Positions 1 to 9,479 are shown, counted from the first letter of the stretch. The stretch: DNA of 64,000 nt from an uncultured Bacteriovorax sp. (GCA_946480715.1 CAMLKK010000003.1:1-64000); one strand, 5' to 3'. Numbers and translations are program-made. Notes: a model not told the origin generated them from the sequence alone.

Positions 1-2
1 AT

Positions 3-458
3 GCGGCATTCGAAGAACTTTATCGCCGTTTTGCAGACAGAGTTTTTAGTTATCTTTTATCGAAACTAAAAAACAACGCTGATGCAGAAGATTTGGTGCA
101 AAAAGTGTTTCTTAAAGTGCATGAGAGCAAACACCTTTTTAGTGACAAATATACTTTTGAACAATGGTTGTTTGTCATCGCTCGCAGTAGTTTTTTGGAT
201 CATGTTCGCTCGCAAAAAAGACGCGACCTCAGACATGAAAAATTGGCGGCTGAACCCGCAGAGTCGCCAAAAGAAGAAATAAGTTTGGGTTTTATGGATC
301 GACTTGAAGATAACGAAAAGAACCTGTTGACTTTGAAGTTTATCGATGAATTAAGTTACCAGGAAATCGCTTTGCAGTTAAATAAGTCGGAAGTGTCTCT
401 TAGAAAAACGGTAAGTCGCTTGCTGAACAGATTAAAAAAGGAAGAAGTTTATGAATAA
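3..458 (+). CDS. ECF-type sigma-70 factor, 5' partial
   Basis: The reading frame is open from the window edge, so the true start lies upstream. The visible part begins inside sigma region 2 (FEELYRRFADRVFSYLL, then DAEDLVQKVFLKV, the helix that binds core polymerase and the -10 element). It ends in region 4 (LSYQEIALQLNKSEVSLRKTVSRLLNRLKK), a helix-turn-helix for the -35 element. The spacing between the regions fits a small ECF sigma factor. The stop overlaps the next gene by 8 nt, so the two are probably co-translated. The target regulon cannot be seen. Confidence 0.85.
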   Translation, partial: AAFEELYRRFADRVFSYLLSKLKNNADAEDLVQKVFLKVHESKHLFSDKYTFEQWLFVIARSSFLDHVRSQKRRDLRHEKLAAEPAESPKEEISLGFMDRLEDNEKNLLTLKFIDELSYQEIALQLNKSEVSLRKTVSRLLNRLKKEEVYE

Positions 459-921
459 AATTCCTTCAAAAATTTCTGAAAATATTTTGAGTAAAGTTCA
501 CAGCGAACTCATGCCGGATCGTCGAACGCTTCTCCTGAAAGTCTTTGTCATCCACTTACTCACGGCCGTGTGTACTCTTTCCATCTGTCCACAGTTTGGA
601 ATCAAAACATTTAATATCGATTTCAATCTCATGCATTCATTCATGTTCATGGGCATCTCTGTCTGTTACATGCTTTGTGGAGCTTTCTTCACAACGACGA
701 GTGTACTCATGATGAGTTTGATATTAAAACGTGACGAGATCAGAGCGCTTCGTTACCAAAAAACTCTTTCAACACTAATGCTTCTACTCACATCAGTTAG
801 TTTTTTCCTCATCATGAAACCAGAATTGTTCATGGAATTTTCAATTGTATGGCTGATCGGTGCTATTGTCGGAACAACAACAACTTTGGAAATCTCTGGA
901 CGAGTCCTCGCCAAAAATTAA
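451..921 (+). CDS. Four-helix inner-membrane protein, possible anti-sigma factor
   Basis: This 156-residue protein is not recognised by family. After a short charged N-terminus of about 27 residues it has four hydrophobic segments (about 28-45, 61-87, 106-122 and 128-148), so it is an integral membrane protein. It overlaps the ECF sigma gene by 8 nt. Membrane proteins encoded directly after ECF sigma genes are commonly their anti-sigma factors, and the cytoplasmic N-terminus could hold the sigma. That role is inference from position only; no zinc-binding anti-sigma motif (HxxxCxxC) is present. Its stop overlaps the stop of the convergent downstream gene by 4 nt. Confidence 0.6.
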   Translation: MNKIPSKISENILSKVHSELMPDRRTLLLKVFVIHLLTAVCTLSICPQFGIKTFNIDFNLMHSFMFMGISVCYMLCGAFFTTTSVLMMSLILKRDEIRALRYQKTLSTLMLLLTSVSFFLIMKPELFMEFSIVWLIGAIVGTTTTLEISGRVLAKN

Positions 922-1865
922 CCGAAGTTTGGAATGATGAATTTCGTTTCAGCTGGTTTCGTCCAATCAGGCAATTCACGATTTTTCTGTTGCAGAACAT
1001 TTTGTCCGGCAAGTGCCAGCAAAAATGAATCAAACGCACGTGGATTCTTCACCAGAATTTCCAAATCGTGATTATAGATAAATATATCAAGTTTGTTTTC
1101 GATCTTTTTAATTAAATCCAATCTTGCTTCAATCCCTAAATCGATATCACTCATAAGTTCGATATCTTTTTTAAGAATGATTTTTGATCTTAAAAGTTCA
1201 ATCAAGATAATCTGCTCATTGGCCTCAAAGAGCTCAAGTGCTTTGGGAAAGTGACGTTTGATATAGGAAAAGCGCGAGAGAATCATGAGCGAAACATTTC
1301 CAAACGAATCAAACGAAGTATTGAACGTATCGAGAATTTGATCGTAGTAATATTTCCAGACCCAAAAATCTAAAGTTCTATTCCAGTAAGGAAGGAAACC
1401 TTTTTTCAATTTTCTTTTAAACGAACGAGATAACAAATGATGAGAAGTTTCTTTAGAAAAGATGTCGCGGTTATAAACCACTTCATCAGATTTATTTCTT
1501 TCCTGCTCATATTTTTTCGGGTTGCTGTTAATGAGCTTTTGATCTTCATTCAGCAAATCGCGAATCTTTTCTCTAACCGTTGTAATGCCGTTATCCGGAC
1601 AATTAATCGCCCCTGGACATTCCAGGTCACAAGTTTCACAAGCAGGTTTTGAAAGCGGAAAATCAACCACGAGTTGTTTCACATCGAAATTATGAATCCA
1701 GGCACGGATGGCCTCATCATTATCAAGCGCATCTTCATCTTTAACCGGAAGAAGTGATTTTAAAAACCATCGGCCGCTGTCTGAGTAATACTCAATAAGG
1801 CAGAAATAGAAATTATCATTTCTACCGCCCTTCATACTCAAACTTCCGATGTTTTTAATTTCCAT
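918..1865 (-). CDS. Hypothetical protein, possibly RNase H-fold (DUF429-like)
   Basis: Last gene of a minus-strand run with tdk, hpt and a GHMP kinase. The 315-residue protein has no signal peptide or membrane segment. An early strand-like stretch is followed by VVDFPLSKPAC near residue 66-76, four cysteines in a short cluster (CETCDLECPGAINC), and a C-terminal AFDSFLLALAG helix. This order resembles DUF429 predicted RNase H-like proteins, which have D-x-PL and D-A-xx-A-xx-A motifs. The match is by eye and weak, so the function is left open. The cysteine cluster could bind metal. Confidence 0.5.
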   Translation of the reverse strand: MEIKNIGSLSMKGGRNDNFYFCLIEYYSDSGRWFLKSLLPVKDEDALDNDEAIRAWIHNFDVKQLVVDFPLSKPACETCDLECPGAINCPDNGITTVREKIRDLLNEDQKLINSNPKKYEQERNKSDEVVYNRDIFSKETSHHLLSRSFKRKLKKGFLPYWNRTLDFWVWKYYYDQILDTFNTSFDSFGNVSLMILSRFSYIKRHFPKALELFEANEQIILIELLRSKIILKKDIELMSDIDLGIEARLDLIKKIENKLDIFIYNHDLEILVKNPRAFDSFLLALAGQNVLQQKNRELPDWTKPAETKFIIPNFG

Positions 1866-1874
1866 ATTGTTTTC

Positions 1875-2891
1875 TTAAAGTGGTGCATCCACTTGGAACG
1901 TTAATCTCTTCATGTTGAATTTCGAGATCATTTGATCAACGAATTCACGATCTTCTTTTCTGTGTGTGATCAAGAAACATCCACCACCGCCAGCACCGCA
2001 AATTTTCATTCCAAGGTGCTTAGAATGATCTTTAAGGGCCTTATGAAGTGCACTCATATTCTCTGTCAGAATACCTGGGAAAAGCTTTCTGCGCTCTTCA
2101 CCTTCAGCTGCGATGAGATTAATCAGGTCTGTATAATTTTTTGCTCTCATGCTTAAAAGAGCTTCATGTGAAAGTCTGGCGATCTCCCCCAGTCCTTTTC
2201 TGATCTCTACATCTTTATTGAAGAAACCTTTATAAACTTCCCAATTATTGATTCCTGAATTTCTTGATTCATTGGAATAAACAAGCGTGAGGTTATTTTC
2301 AAGAACGTCCTTTAACTCTTTTGAATAAAGCTGTTCAACTTTAACGGCCCCTGGTTCAGGAAGAAGTGCCAGCACTCCTCCAAAAAGAGCAGGATAGTAA
2401 TCTTGATAGCCGGCCGGACAATCAATGATTCGTGCTTCAATTGAATTCACTTTTTGAATAGCTTCGATTCGATCAAACTTCTGACCTAAATAACCAGCGA
2501 TGGCACTGTAACAAGTCACACCCATTGCTGAAGAACCGCCAAGTCCAGCTCCAGGAGGCGATCCAGATGAAAGCTCCATGCGAACGTTGCGATTCAGGTT
2601 GAATAAATTCATGATCTGAATAATGAAGGAAAAATTACCAAAAAATCCGTTTTGAAAATTCTCTGGTTTAAAATCAGAAGATTTAAACTGCACAGTTGAA
2701 TTGTAGTCATGAGAAACAATTTCAACGCCATCAAAATCAATAGCGCTCACATTCACTTGCGCTTTTAATGAAGTCGCAAGATTTAATGTAACGACGTTTG
2801 GTAAAATAAGATTGATAGGATTAAGATCGAGTGTCCCACCTAATAAATCAACTCGAACTGAACCAGATGCTTGGAAAGATTTATTCACCAT
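1875..2891 (-). CDS. GHMP-family sugar kinase (heptose/galactose kinase-like)
   Basis: An ATP-dependent small-molecule kinase of about 338 residues. The N-terminal motif GSVRVDLLGGTLDL is typical of GHMP substrate binding. The glycine/serine-rich ATP loop SPPGAGLGGSSAMG follows mid-protein, and the C-terminal KICGAGGGGCFLI is GHMP motif 3. The sequence looks nearer the D-glycero-D-manno-heptose-7-phosphate kinase group than galactokinase, but the substrate cannot be read. The chosen ATG gives an 11-nt overlap with the upstream hpt stop; an in-frame ATG at 2927 would add 12 residues before the conserved N-terminus. Confidence 0.8.
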   Translation of the reverse strand: MVNKSFQASGSVRVDLLGGTLDLNPINLILPNVVTLNLATSLKAQVNVSAIDFDGVEIVSHDYNSTVQFKSSDFKPENFQNGFFGNFSFIIQIMNLFNLNRNVRMELSSGSPPGAGLGGSSAMGVTCYSAIAGYLGQKFDRIEAIQKVNSIEARIIDCPAGYQDYYPALFGGVLALLPEPGAVKVEQLYSKELKDVLENNLTLVYSNESRNSGINNWEVYKGFFNKDVEIRKGLGEIARLSHEALLSMRAKNYTDLINLIAAEGEERRKLFPGILTENMSALHKALKDHSKHLGMKICGAGGGGCFLITHRKEDREFVDQMISKFNMKRLTFQVDAPL

Positions 2892-3411
2892 ATACTCCGA
2901 TGTAAGGTAGCTCGCGATAGCGTCCATCGAAATCTAGGCCGTAACCAATCACAAACTTATCTTCAATATCAAAACCTAAGTAATCAATCGCCACTTCAGT
3001 TTTTAAGCGAGCGCGCTTTAAAAGAAGTGAACAAAGCTTTAGCGACTTAACTTGTTTAAGCTTCATGTGCTTTAGTAAAAATGAAATCGTAAGTCCCGTG
3101 TCTACGATATCTTCAACGACAATCACATTTTTTCCAACGAGTGACTGTTTAACATCCAGGCGGAAGCTGACTTCACCAGAACTTTGCGTTCCTTCATAAG
3201 AACTCAGTGAAACGAATTCAATTTGAGCTGGGATTTTTAAATGGCGAACGAGATCGGCACAAAAAATAAACGATCCGTTTAAAACACCGACGATAACCAC
3301 TTCCTGATCTTTAAAATCACGATTGATCATGTCCGCGAGTTCTTTGACTCGTTTTTCGATAGCGGCAGAAGAGATGAACTCCCCTATAGGCTTTGTACTG
3401 TTGGCATTCAT
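2881..3411 (-). CDS. hpt: Hypoxanthine phosphoribosyltransferase
   Basis: Converts hypoxanthine or guanine plus PRPP to IMP or GMP in cytosolic purine salvage. The 176-residue length is normal. Visible motifs are VVIVGVLNGSFIFCADLVRHL, the PRPP loop VIVVEDIVDTGLT with its paired acidic residues, and the C-terminal FVIGYGLDFDGRYRELPYIGVY that closes over the base. A clear ribosome-binding site (AGGAGA, about 7 nt upstream) supports the start. It lies directly after tdk on the same strand, making a small salvage operon. Confidence 0.95.
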   Translation of the reverse strand: MNANSTKPIGEFISSAAIEKRVKELADMINRDFKDQEVVIVGVLNGSFIFCADLVRHLKIPAQIEFVSLSSYEGTQSSGEVSFRLDVKQSLVGKNVIVVEDIVDTGLTISFLLKHMKLKQVKSLKLCSLLLKRARLKTEVAIDYLGFDIEDKFVIGYGLDFDGRYRELPYIGVYGE

Positions 3412-3441
3412 CGTCTTCTCCTATGAATGCCTTTAAGTGTA

Positions 3442-4080
3442 CTATAAGTTTTGAGTTTTGGAACGAGACTCGTTTAAATTTACGAAGAAAGCGAGTTGAT
3501 CTTGATCTTCACCAAAGAAGTCAGCATGCGCTCTACAACGAGCTTCGTACAAATCTGTCTCTCCCACTAAAACCTGTGCAGAATTAGCAGGATTTTTTCT
3601 GAAAGTTTTCGAAGCTGGAGCTCCACAAACAGTACAGATCGCTTGAATTTTATCAACACGGTCAGAGATGGCCAGAAGGTCGGCCATTGGACCAAATGGT
3701 TTGCCCATAAAGTCTTGATCTAATCCTGCCATGATAACTCGGATTCCACGGCGAGCGAGTTTCTCAACCACAATAGTAATATTGGCATCGAAGAATTGAA
3801 CTTCATCAATGGCCACAACTCTCGTTGAATCAAAAACTTTTTGAAGGATTTCTACAGATGTATTAACTGGTGTCGCTTCAATTGAAAGAGATGAGTGCGA
3901 AACAACTTCTGTTTCATGGTAGCGATTATCGATAGCTGGTTTGAAAATTTGAACTTTTTGACGAGCAATTTGTGCGCGCTTTACCCTTCTGATAAGTTCC
4001 TCTGTTTTGCCAGAAAACATTGGACCGCATACAACTTCAATACTGCCGGAGGCTCCTGCCATCGGTGAAAATAAACTCAT
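3442..4080 (-). CDS. tdk: Thymidine kinase (type II)
   Basis: Phosphorylates thymidine to dTMP. The protein (212 residues) has the P-loop GPMFSGKT at about residues 19-26, the Walker B/lid region VVAIDEVQFFD, and a zinc site formed by ICTVCGAPA and a later YEARCRAH. This is the tetrameric bacterial/human-cytosolic type, not the viral type. The ribosome-binding site AGGAGA precedes the ATG. The gene heads the operon tdk-hpt-GHMP kinase-hypothetical. Confidence 0.95.
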   Translation of the reverse strand: MSLFSPMAGASGSIEVVCGPMFSGKTEELIRRVKRAQIARQKVQIFKPAIDNRYHETEVVSHSSLSIEATPVNTSVEILQKVFDSTRVVAIDEVQFFDANITIVVEKLARRGIRVIMAGLDQDFMGKPFGPMADLLAISDRVDKIQAICTVCGAPASKTFRKNPANSAQVLVGETDLYEARCRAHADFFGEDQDQLAFFVNLNESRSKTQNL

Positions 4081-4239
4081 TGGTCTCTCCTAAAAATGTC
4101 TCAAAATCAAAATACATGTGCGTGTGTAAATCCATCATGGCCTATGGTCGAATGCGTGTAAACGAGTCACTGGGCCCAAAAAATTAATAAAATCTAACAT
4201 CAACAAAATTCAAGACGTTTCAAGGGGATTCAAAGGGGA

Positions 4240-4854
4240 TTAGATAAGGGATATCAGAAACACTAAGTAAGACGCGATGAGTATCGCTAGTAAAAAAAGA
4301 ATAAAGAGCGGGGTAATCAACACTAAAAAAGCTTGCGTGTTTGTAAAAGACAGTTTTGATTTCAGGCCGGTAAATAAATAAAAGGCCTGAGCAATTGTCG
4401 AAAGGACTCCACCAAAAATCGGAATGAGCAGAAAAACATTCGATGTAAATGATGTCGTGACAACGTCAGTGATGAGATCTTCTTCTGCGTGTTCAGTATC
4501 AGCTTCAAAATCAAAAATTTGAGCGTAAAACTTAATGAGGAACGTCCAAAACTGGTGCAAAAATTGAAAAATGAAAGGATAGAAAATCACCTGAAATAAA
4601 GTGGAGAGCAGAGAAAATTTCTGAAACTTTACATTGAGTGCCTGAAAAAGAAGATGAGTAAAATCTTTTGAATTCGAAAGATACTCATAGCTCACAATTC
4701 CCAGATAAATGGCGGCAACTGAATACATGGCCTGTACGAGATGTAGTCCCCAAGAAAAACCTAGTACTTCGAGGAAAGTTGAACGTTCTCCATCGCGCTC
4801 TTTACGAGTGGGATGCATGAACGTTGAAATGAATGTCGAGATCGGTTTTGTCAT
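4240..4854 (-). CDS. Yip1-like multi-spanning membrane protein
   Basis: This 204-residue protein has about five hydrophobic segments (about 31-52, 79-106, 130-158, 171-187 and 188-204). Its layout, with a conserved W/H-Q segment near residue 34-40 and paired helices, is typical of the Yip1 domain group. It ends the five-gene ABC/GldG operon and overlaps the DUF4340 gene by 4 nt (ATGA), so it probably serves that complex. The role is unknown. Downstream the minus-strand transcript meets two near-copies of CAAGGGGATT but no clear terminator. Confidence 0.6.
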   Translation of the reverse strand: MTKPISTFISTFMHPTRKERDGERSTFLEVLGFSWGLHLVQAMYSVAAIYLGIVSYEYLSNSKDFTHLLFQALNVKFQKFSLLSTLFQVIFYPFIFQFLHQFWTFLIKFYAQIFDFEADTEHAEEDLITDVVTTSFTSNVFLLIPIFGGVLSTIAQAFYLFTGLKSKLSFTNTQAFLVLITPLFILFLLAILIASYLVFLISLI

Positions 4855-6254
4855 GGCTGAACGTAATCCTCATACTTGATGCTGAAAGGAAGTGTAGCTC
4901 CAACATAATGATGAATTTTAACTTTCATTGCTTGGTCTACAGTCATGGCATCGTTGTCTTCAAGGATAACATTCAATTGTCTATTCTCAAAACTCAACTG
5001 CAAAACGTTCTTCTTGAGGATTTCAGTTGGTTTTTCTGTCAGATCACTTACGTGGTCCCCTTCCATTTTTATAAAATCGATCAGCTGCTTAAATGAAGTT
5101 GCTTTCAATTTTGATTGGGGAACTTGGGGAGTCAGCGAAGCCACTTTAAAAAGGTCACTGTCAGTGATCTTCACTTTCAGCTGCTGGCCTTTATAAAATG
5201 TTAATGTGAGATCGTATTCTTTAGATTTCGGAACGATCTTTTTCACCCAAAAATCCTGAACATTGACGAAAAAGTATTGAGCGTCTTCCTGCTTCAGCTC
5301 ATAAACAATGTTATCTAAGCTGCTTTTTAAAAAGTAGCCGTTTTCTTCGCCATATTTTTTATAAACTTCCAGTGTGTACTTTTTATTTTCACGATCAGTT
5401 ACTTCAAATTGCGATAGAGGCTCTTTGAGAAGTGCAGGTTCAGCCGGATAAATGAGACTTTTTGCTTCTAATTTTGTCAGGCGACGATGAAATGAAATCC
5501 AATTTTCTTCAAAGTATCCAAGTCCAGCAGGCGATTGTGGAATAGTAATCGATTTTTCGAAGTTGATGACAAATCGTCTGTTTCGAAATGTGGAAATAGC
5601 AATTTCTTTGAAATTAATTTTATCTTCCACATAACCAAGATCTTTCAAAACATGTGTGTCGTGAAAATACTTATTGGTAAGAAGAAATATCATCGCCAGA
5701 CGACGAAATTTTGCATCTGACTTTTTGTACTCATCATCTGTTTGATAGACACCAGGATCAGGTGACTCATCATGGGCAATGACGATTTGAGATTTTTGAT
5801 CGCGTATAACTTCCATGTAAAAGCTTTGATCATATTCCAGTTTTTTACCGAGAATAAAAACAAGTTGTCCTTTCTCGAAGGTGAAAGTCATTCTCATCCC
5901 TGGATCCGGAATATAAAAACTTTTGCCAACTTTATTAACTTCTTTCTCATCTAAAAAAGTTTTGATTTTCACACCAGAGAGAATTGTAAAAAATTCTTCT
6001 AGTCTCGCTTTTGATAACTTCAGGTTGTTGTCTTTGGCGTAGTAGTCATCCCCTCTTTTTTCAAAAGCAAGCTTAACTCCATCTATGGCCGTGACTTCAC
6101 CTAAGCGATCGACATCAACGATAGACAATTTTTTATCGAGAGCGGCTTCACTTTTACGATTCGCTCTCTCTTCAAAAAAATACGTAGCAGTGACCGCCAA
6201 TATGAGAAGGACAAATAAACTGATATTGCGATTTTTTTTAATCCATTCTTTCAT
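4851..6254 (-). CDS. DUF4340 domain protein, membrane-anchored
   Basis: The 467-residue protein has one N-terminal membrane helix (about 12-27) followed by a long extracytoplasmic part built from repeated beta-rich DUF4340-type units (for example FYIPDPGMRMTFTFEKGQLVFILGKK). DUF4340 proteins are regularly encoded beside GldG-like proteins and their ABC transporter, and this one overlaps both neighbours by 4 nt. It is probably a periplasmic accessory of that transporter. The biochemical function is not established for the family. Confidence 0.8.
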   Translation of the reverse strand: MKEWIKKNRNISLFVLLILAVTATYFFEERANRKSEAALDKKLSIVDVDRLGEVTAIDGVKLAFEKRGDDYYAKDNNLKLSKARLEEFFTILSGVKIKTFLDEKEVNKVGKSFYIPDPGMRMTFTFEKGQLVFILGKKLEYDQSFYMEVIRDQKSQIVIAHDESPDPGVYQTDDEYKKSDAKFRRLAMIFLLTNKYFHDTHVLKDLGYVEDKINFKEIAISTFRNRRFVINFEKSITIPQSPAGLGYFEENWISFHRRLTKLEAKSLIYPAEPALLKEPLSQFEVTDRENKKYTLEVYKKYGEENGYFLKSSLDNIVYELKQEDAQYFFVNVQDFWVKKIVPKSKEYDLTLTFYKGQQLKVKITDSDLFKVASLTPQVPQSKLKATSFKQLIDFIKMEGDHVSDLTEKPTEILKKNVLQLSFENRQLNVILEDNDAMTVDQAMKVKIHHYVGATLPFSIKYEDYVQP

Positions 6255-7786
6255 TTATCACGTTTCCTTCTATACATTACGATGGCCGTCCCAAAAAGAA
6301 TGAGCGGGGAAAAGAGAACTGAGAAATAAAAAATAATTCCCTTTTGGGGATCAGAAATGAATACCGGCTCACTTTGAACAATCGGAAGATTAAATGAGAT
6401 AAGTCGGTCTTCACCGGCAATCCATGAAAGTGAATTCAGGAAAAGTGCAAAGTTGCTTCCGAATTTCAAATAAGCATTAATGACAAATGTTGAGTTCCCA
6501 AAAACCACAATCCTATTATCTGCACTTTCGTAAGTAAGACCTAAACTCAGTGGACCCGGCTGATCTTTTCCTGGAGTAAAAGTAATTTGCTGATTCACCA
6601 CTTCTTTTAAATTTGTTTCACCCCATGAAGCAGGAAAAGGTGTTGTTGAAAAAAGTGATGTGACTGTTCCTTTTACTTGCGGGAACAATTCATCCGGTAG
6701 ACTTTCAAGCGATGCTGTTAAAGGAAAGAAGACCTGCCCTTTAAAATTTTTCGTCACGCCTGCGTCTGTGTTGAATTCAGAAATGAGTGGAATCGACCCG
6801 TTGGATCCCGTTACAAAGCTCTTGTTATCGACAACAAGATCATTGCGCACTTTCATTTTATATTGTTCTAAAAGCGCTCTTAGATTCTGATGGTTATCCC
6901 CATTCAAATCCGGATCCAATCCGACAAGAAGATTTCCTTTACGAGCAAGGTAACGTTTTAGAACCTCGATTTCTCCGGCCTGCAAAGATTTCTTTGGTCC
7001 CCAAAGAACAACTGCTTTTGCATCGAAGGGAATTTCTTGAGTTGTCACAAGATTAATAGGACGAAGATCGATGGCCGAATTTTTAGCCGCTTCGAAAATA
7101 AATTTAAGTCCTTCGTTTTCAGGACTCTCCAAGTCCGCTTCGTCATGTCCCGTGATGAAATAAATGACAGGATCAGCAGGACGAGAGATTTTGATCAAAG
7201 CGTTTGTGATGTTAAGTTCATCTCTTTGAGTAACCTTCTGTCTCTTGCCTTTATACTCAACAACAAGAGTGGCCGCTTCACTGATTTGATAGTCGCCAAC
7301 AAGATCAGGACGAACATCAATATCAATCTTTTCAAGTTTGATTGAACTCTTTTCCATGCGATAGAATTCAAGCAAAGTCATCCACGCCATTGATTCAGCT
7401 TTACGGGCAAACATTTTGAATGTGATATCATCATCCATCTGCTTCAGAACATTTTTTGTTTGGTCAGAGAGAGAGTTCAGTTTGATGACTGATAAATCTG
7501 CCTGAACCGGATGTTTAAAGGCCCAATAGTTAATGAGCCCCATAATTCCAAAAAGCAGAACAAAAAACGTAATCGTCTCTGTGAGTTTTTTGAAGTGATG
7601 GCTTTTATAATAAACGCTCAGATCGTCTTTGTTTAAAAACAAAAGCAGCATCGTTAAACACAGGTTGAAAATCGTAACGGCGAGATTAAGCGTTAACTCG
7701 TCTGGGATAGAAATCCAAAGCGCAACAATGACGAGGTAAAGAATAACGTTAATGACAGTAAGAAGAATGCTATACCATTTTTTCAT
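6251..7786 (-). CDS. GldG-like ABC transporter auxiliary protein
   Basis: The 511-residue protein has two or three N-terminal membrane helices (about 7-28, 33-50 and 71-88), a large periplasmic domain with the typical GldG core (LSVIKLNSLSDQTKNVLKQM, ITGHDEADL, VLWGPKKSLQAGEIEVLKRYL) and a C-terminal membrane helix near 480-502. In Flavobacteria GldF and GldG with the ATPase GldA form an ABC complex needed for gliding; similar operons occur widely in non-gliders. Here it sits between a GldF-like permease (7-nt gap) and DUF4340 (4-nt overlap). Confidence 0.85.
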   Translation of the reverse strand: MKKWYSILLTVINVILYLVIVALWISIPDELTLNLAVTIFNLCLTMLLLFLNKDDLSVYYKSHHFKKLTETITFFVLLFGIMGLINYWAFKHPVQADLSVIKLNSLSDQTKNVLKQMDDDITFKMFARKAESMAWMTLLEFYRMEKSSIKLEKIDIDVRPDLVGDYQISEAATLVVEYKGKRQKVTQRDELNITNALIKISRPADPVIYFITGHDEADLESPENEGLKFIFEAAKNSAIDLRPINLVTTQEIPFDAKAVVLWGPKKSLQAGEIEVLKRYLARKGNLLVGLDPDLNGDNHQNLRALLEQYKMKVRNDLVVDNKSFVTGSNGSIPLISEFNTDAGVTKNFKGQVFFPLTASLESLPDELFPQVKGTVTSLFSTTPFPASWGETNLKEVVNQQITFTPGKDQPGPLSLGLTYESADNRIVVFGNSTFVINAYLKFGSNFALFLNSLSWIAGEDRLISFNLPIVQSEPVFISDPQKGIIFYFSVLFSPLILFGTAIVMYRRKRDK

Positions 7787-7793
7787 ATTGAAA

Positions 7794-8528
7794 TTACCAC
7801 TTTCTTGATTGCAGTGACTGACGAGTTAATAAAAAGAAAAAAGTCCACGCACAAATAAAATAGACGATGCTGTATGATTTGATCACTCCGCGAGTGAATC
7901 CTTCATAGTGAAAAGGGATCGTCATATATTGAGTAATTAGCGCCAGCAAATAGTTGTCTGTAGCATTTACTGAAATAACCATTAACATCGATCCCAGCAA
8001 AATACAGAAAGTCATTAAGCTTGCAACGATTTGATTATCAGTAAGGCTCGAACAGAAAAGTCCTACTGCTGTGTAAGTCATAATCGAAAGAATAATTCCC
8101 AGGTATGAACTCCACACCACTCCCCAATCGCTATATCCAGAGAAACTGAGAATGATGGGAAAAAGAAATGTAAAAGACAGCATGAAAATCAGCGACAGAC
8201 TGATCGATAAGAATTTGCCGGCGATGATCTGCATTTCCGATAGTTCAGAACGTAAAAGAAGATCGAGAGTGTGTCTTGCTTTTTCCTCTGCAAACGATCG
8301 CATTGTCATGAGCGGGCAAAGAAAAACAAAAATAAAATTAATATTGCCGAAGATTGGTGTAATCACCCCTTGGGTCATCGTTGTTGTGCTCATTTCTTTC
8401 GACTGCAGAATGTAGTTGAAAAACAACCATCCCATCATGAATGAGAATAATCCCGTCAGGATATAGATAAGTGGAGAAGTAAAAGTATCTTTTAATTCTT
8501 TCTTTGTAAGAATCATTATGTTTTTCAT
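7794..8528 (-). CDS. GldF-like ABC transporter permease
   Basis: The 244-residue protein has six hydrophobic segments and the ABC-2 permease pattern, starting with a short cytoplasmic helix (MKNIMILTKKELKDTFTSP). The conserved stretch RSFAEEKARHTLDLLLRSELSEMQIIAGKFL is the cytoplasmic coupling region that meets the ATPase. The start codon overlaps the stop of the ATPase gene, which makes the pairing near certain. The substrate is unknown. Confidence 0.87.
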   Translation of the reverse strand: MKNIMILTKKELKDTFTSPLIYILTGLFSFMMGWLFFNYILQSKEMSTTTMTQGVITPIFGNINFIFVFLCPLMTMRSFAEEKARHTLDLLLRSELSEMQIIAGKFLSISLSLIFMLSFTFLFPIILSFSGYSDWGVVWSSYLGIILSIMTYTAVGLFCSSLTDNQIVASLMTFCILLGSMLMVISVNATDNYLLALITQYMTIPFHYEGFTRGVIKSYSIVYFICAWTFFFLLTRQSLQSRKW

Positions 8529-9412
8529 TAATTCATCCTCTTAAAGAGATCTTCGAGATCCGCTTGCTCTTCATAAAATTCCAGCAATCCAATTTCGCTC
8601 TTGGAAAGTTCTCTGGAAATTTCAAGGCGACGATCTTCATCCCCTTTTGTTTTCAAAATGAGATCCCACGCGGAACCATCTTGTTTAAAAGTGAGCTCAA
8701 ACAGGTTGCATTTTTTCTTAAGCGCTTCAGCTTCCTGTGCACTAAAGTTTGCCACTTTCGCAAAAAGTGTTGATTGCTTTTTGAGACCCTTAAGAATTTT
8801 ATCCATCTCACCAGTGATTTTAATTTCACCTTTATCAATCAAAGTAATGTCGGAACAAAGAAGTTCAACGTCGTGAAGTTGGTGGGAAGAAAAAAGAATC
8901 GTGTGATCTTTTTTCAATTCCATGATGAGCGCTCTGATTTCAGCAATGGCCACTGGATCGAGACCAACAGTCGGTTCATCGAGAATGATAATGTCGGCAT
9001 CACCTACTAAGGCCTGAGCTATTCCTACTCTCTGCTGATATCCTTTTGATAAATTTCCGATGAGACGATCTTGCACATGTTGCAATCCGGTCTTCATCAA
9101 AACATCATCAACATTTTTTCCTTTTTGAACGGTTGTAATCTTTTGAACGAATTCCAGATAATCACGAACCGTCATGTTTCCATATACTGGAGGATGCTCG
9201 GGAAGAAATCCAACACGCCCATTGCATTGAAACGTTCCTGATGACTGCGTAATAAGGCCGGAGAGAATTTTCATCGTTGTCGATTTCCCTGCGCCATTGG
9301 GACCTAGAAAGCCATGCACACTTCCTTTCTTTACCTTGAAAGAAACGTCTTTTAGGGCCATGCGTCCAGGGTAAGACTTCGCTAGATTTTGAATTTCAAT
9401 TGCATATTCCAT
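8528..9412 (-). CDS. ABC transporter ATP-binding protein (GldA-like)
   Basis: About 294 residues: Walker A GPNGAGKST, Q-loop region GFLPEHPP, signature NLSKGYQQRVGIAQAL, Walker B IIILDEPTVGLDP and the H-loop SSHQLHDVELL, in order. The last third is the variable accessory domain found in ABC-2-type ATPases. The ATG at 9412 is preferred; the longer frame begins with an in-frame TTG seven codons earlier. It is the first gene of the five-gene operon and powers the GldF-like permease. Confidence 0.92.
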   Translation of the reverse strand: MEYAIEIQNLAKSYPGRMALKDVSFKVKKGSVHGFLGPNGAGKSTTMKILSGLITQSSGTFQCNGRVGFLPEHPPVYGNMTVRDYLEFVQKITTVQKGKNVDDVLMKTGLQHVQDRLIGNLSKGYQQRVGIAQALVGDADIIILDEPTVGLDPVAIAEIRALIMELKKDHTILFSSHQLHDVELLCSDITLIDKGEIKITGEMDKILKGLKKQSTLFAKVANFSAQEAEALKKKCNLFELTFKQDGSAWDLILKTKGDEDRRLEISRELSKSEIGLLEFYEEQADLEDLFKRMN

Positions 9413-9479
9413 AGGACCACTCGTTATCCACAAAGATTTGAGGCAAAAGTTAACATTATGGGAAAAATCGTAGCAAAAA

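Noticed and set aside
1437..1652. Open frame opposite the hypothetical gene at 918-1865
   Set aside because: A shadow of a better-supported gene with no ribosome-binding site and no domain.
4219..4242. Two near-copies of CAAGGGGATT after the Yip1-like gene
   Set aside because: Only two short units, no stem and no T-run; too little to call a repeat element or terminator.
7037..7345. 102-codon frame opposite the GldG-like gene
   Set aside because: The opposite strand encodes a clear GldG family protein; this is an antisense shadow.
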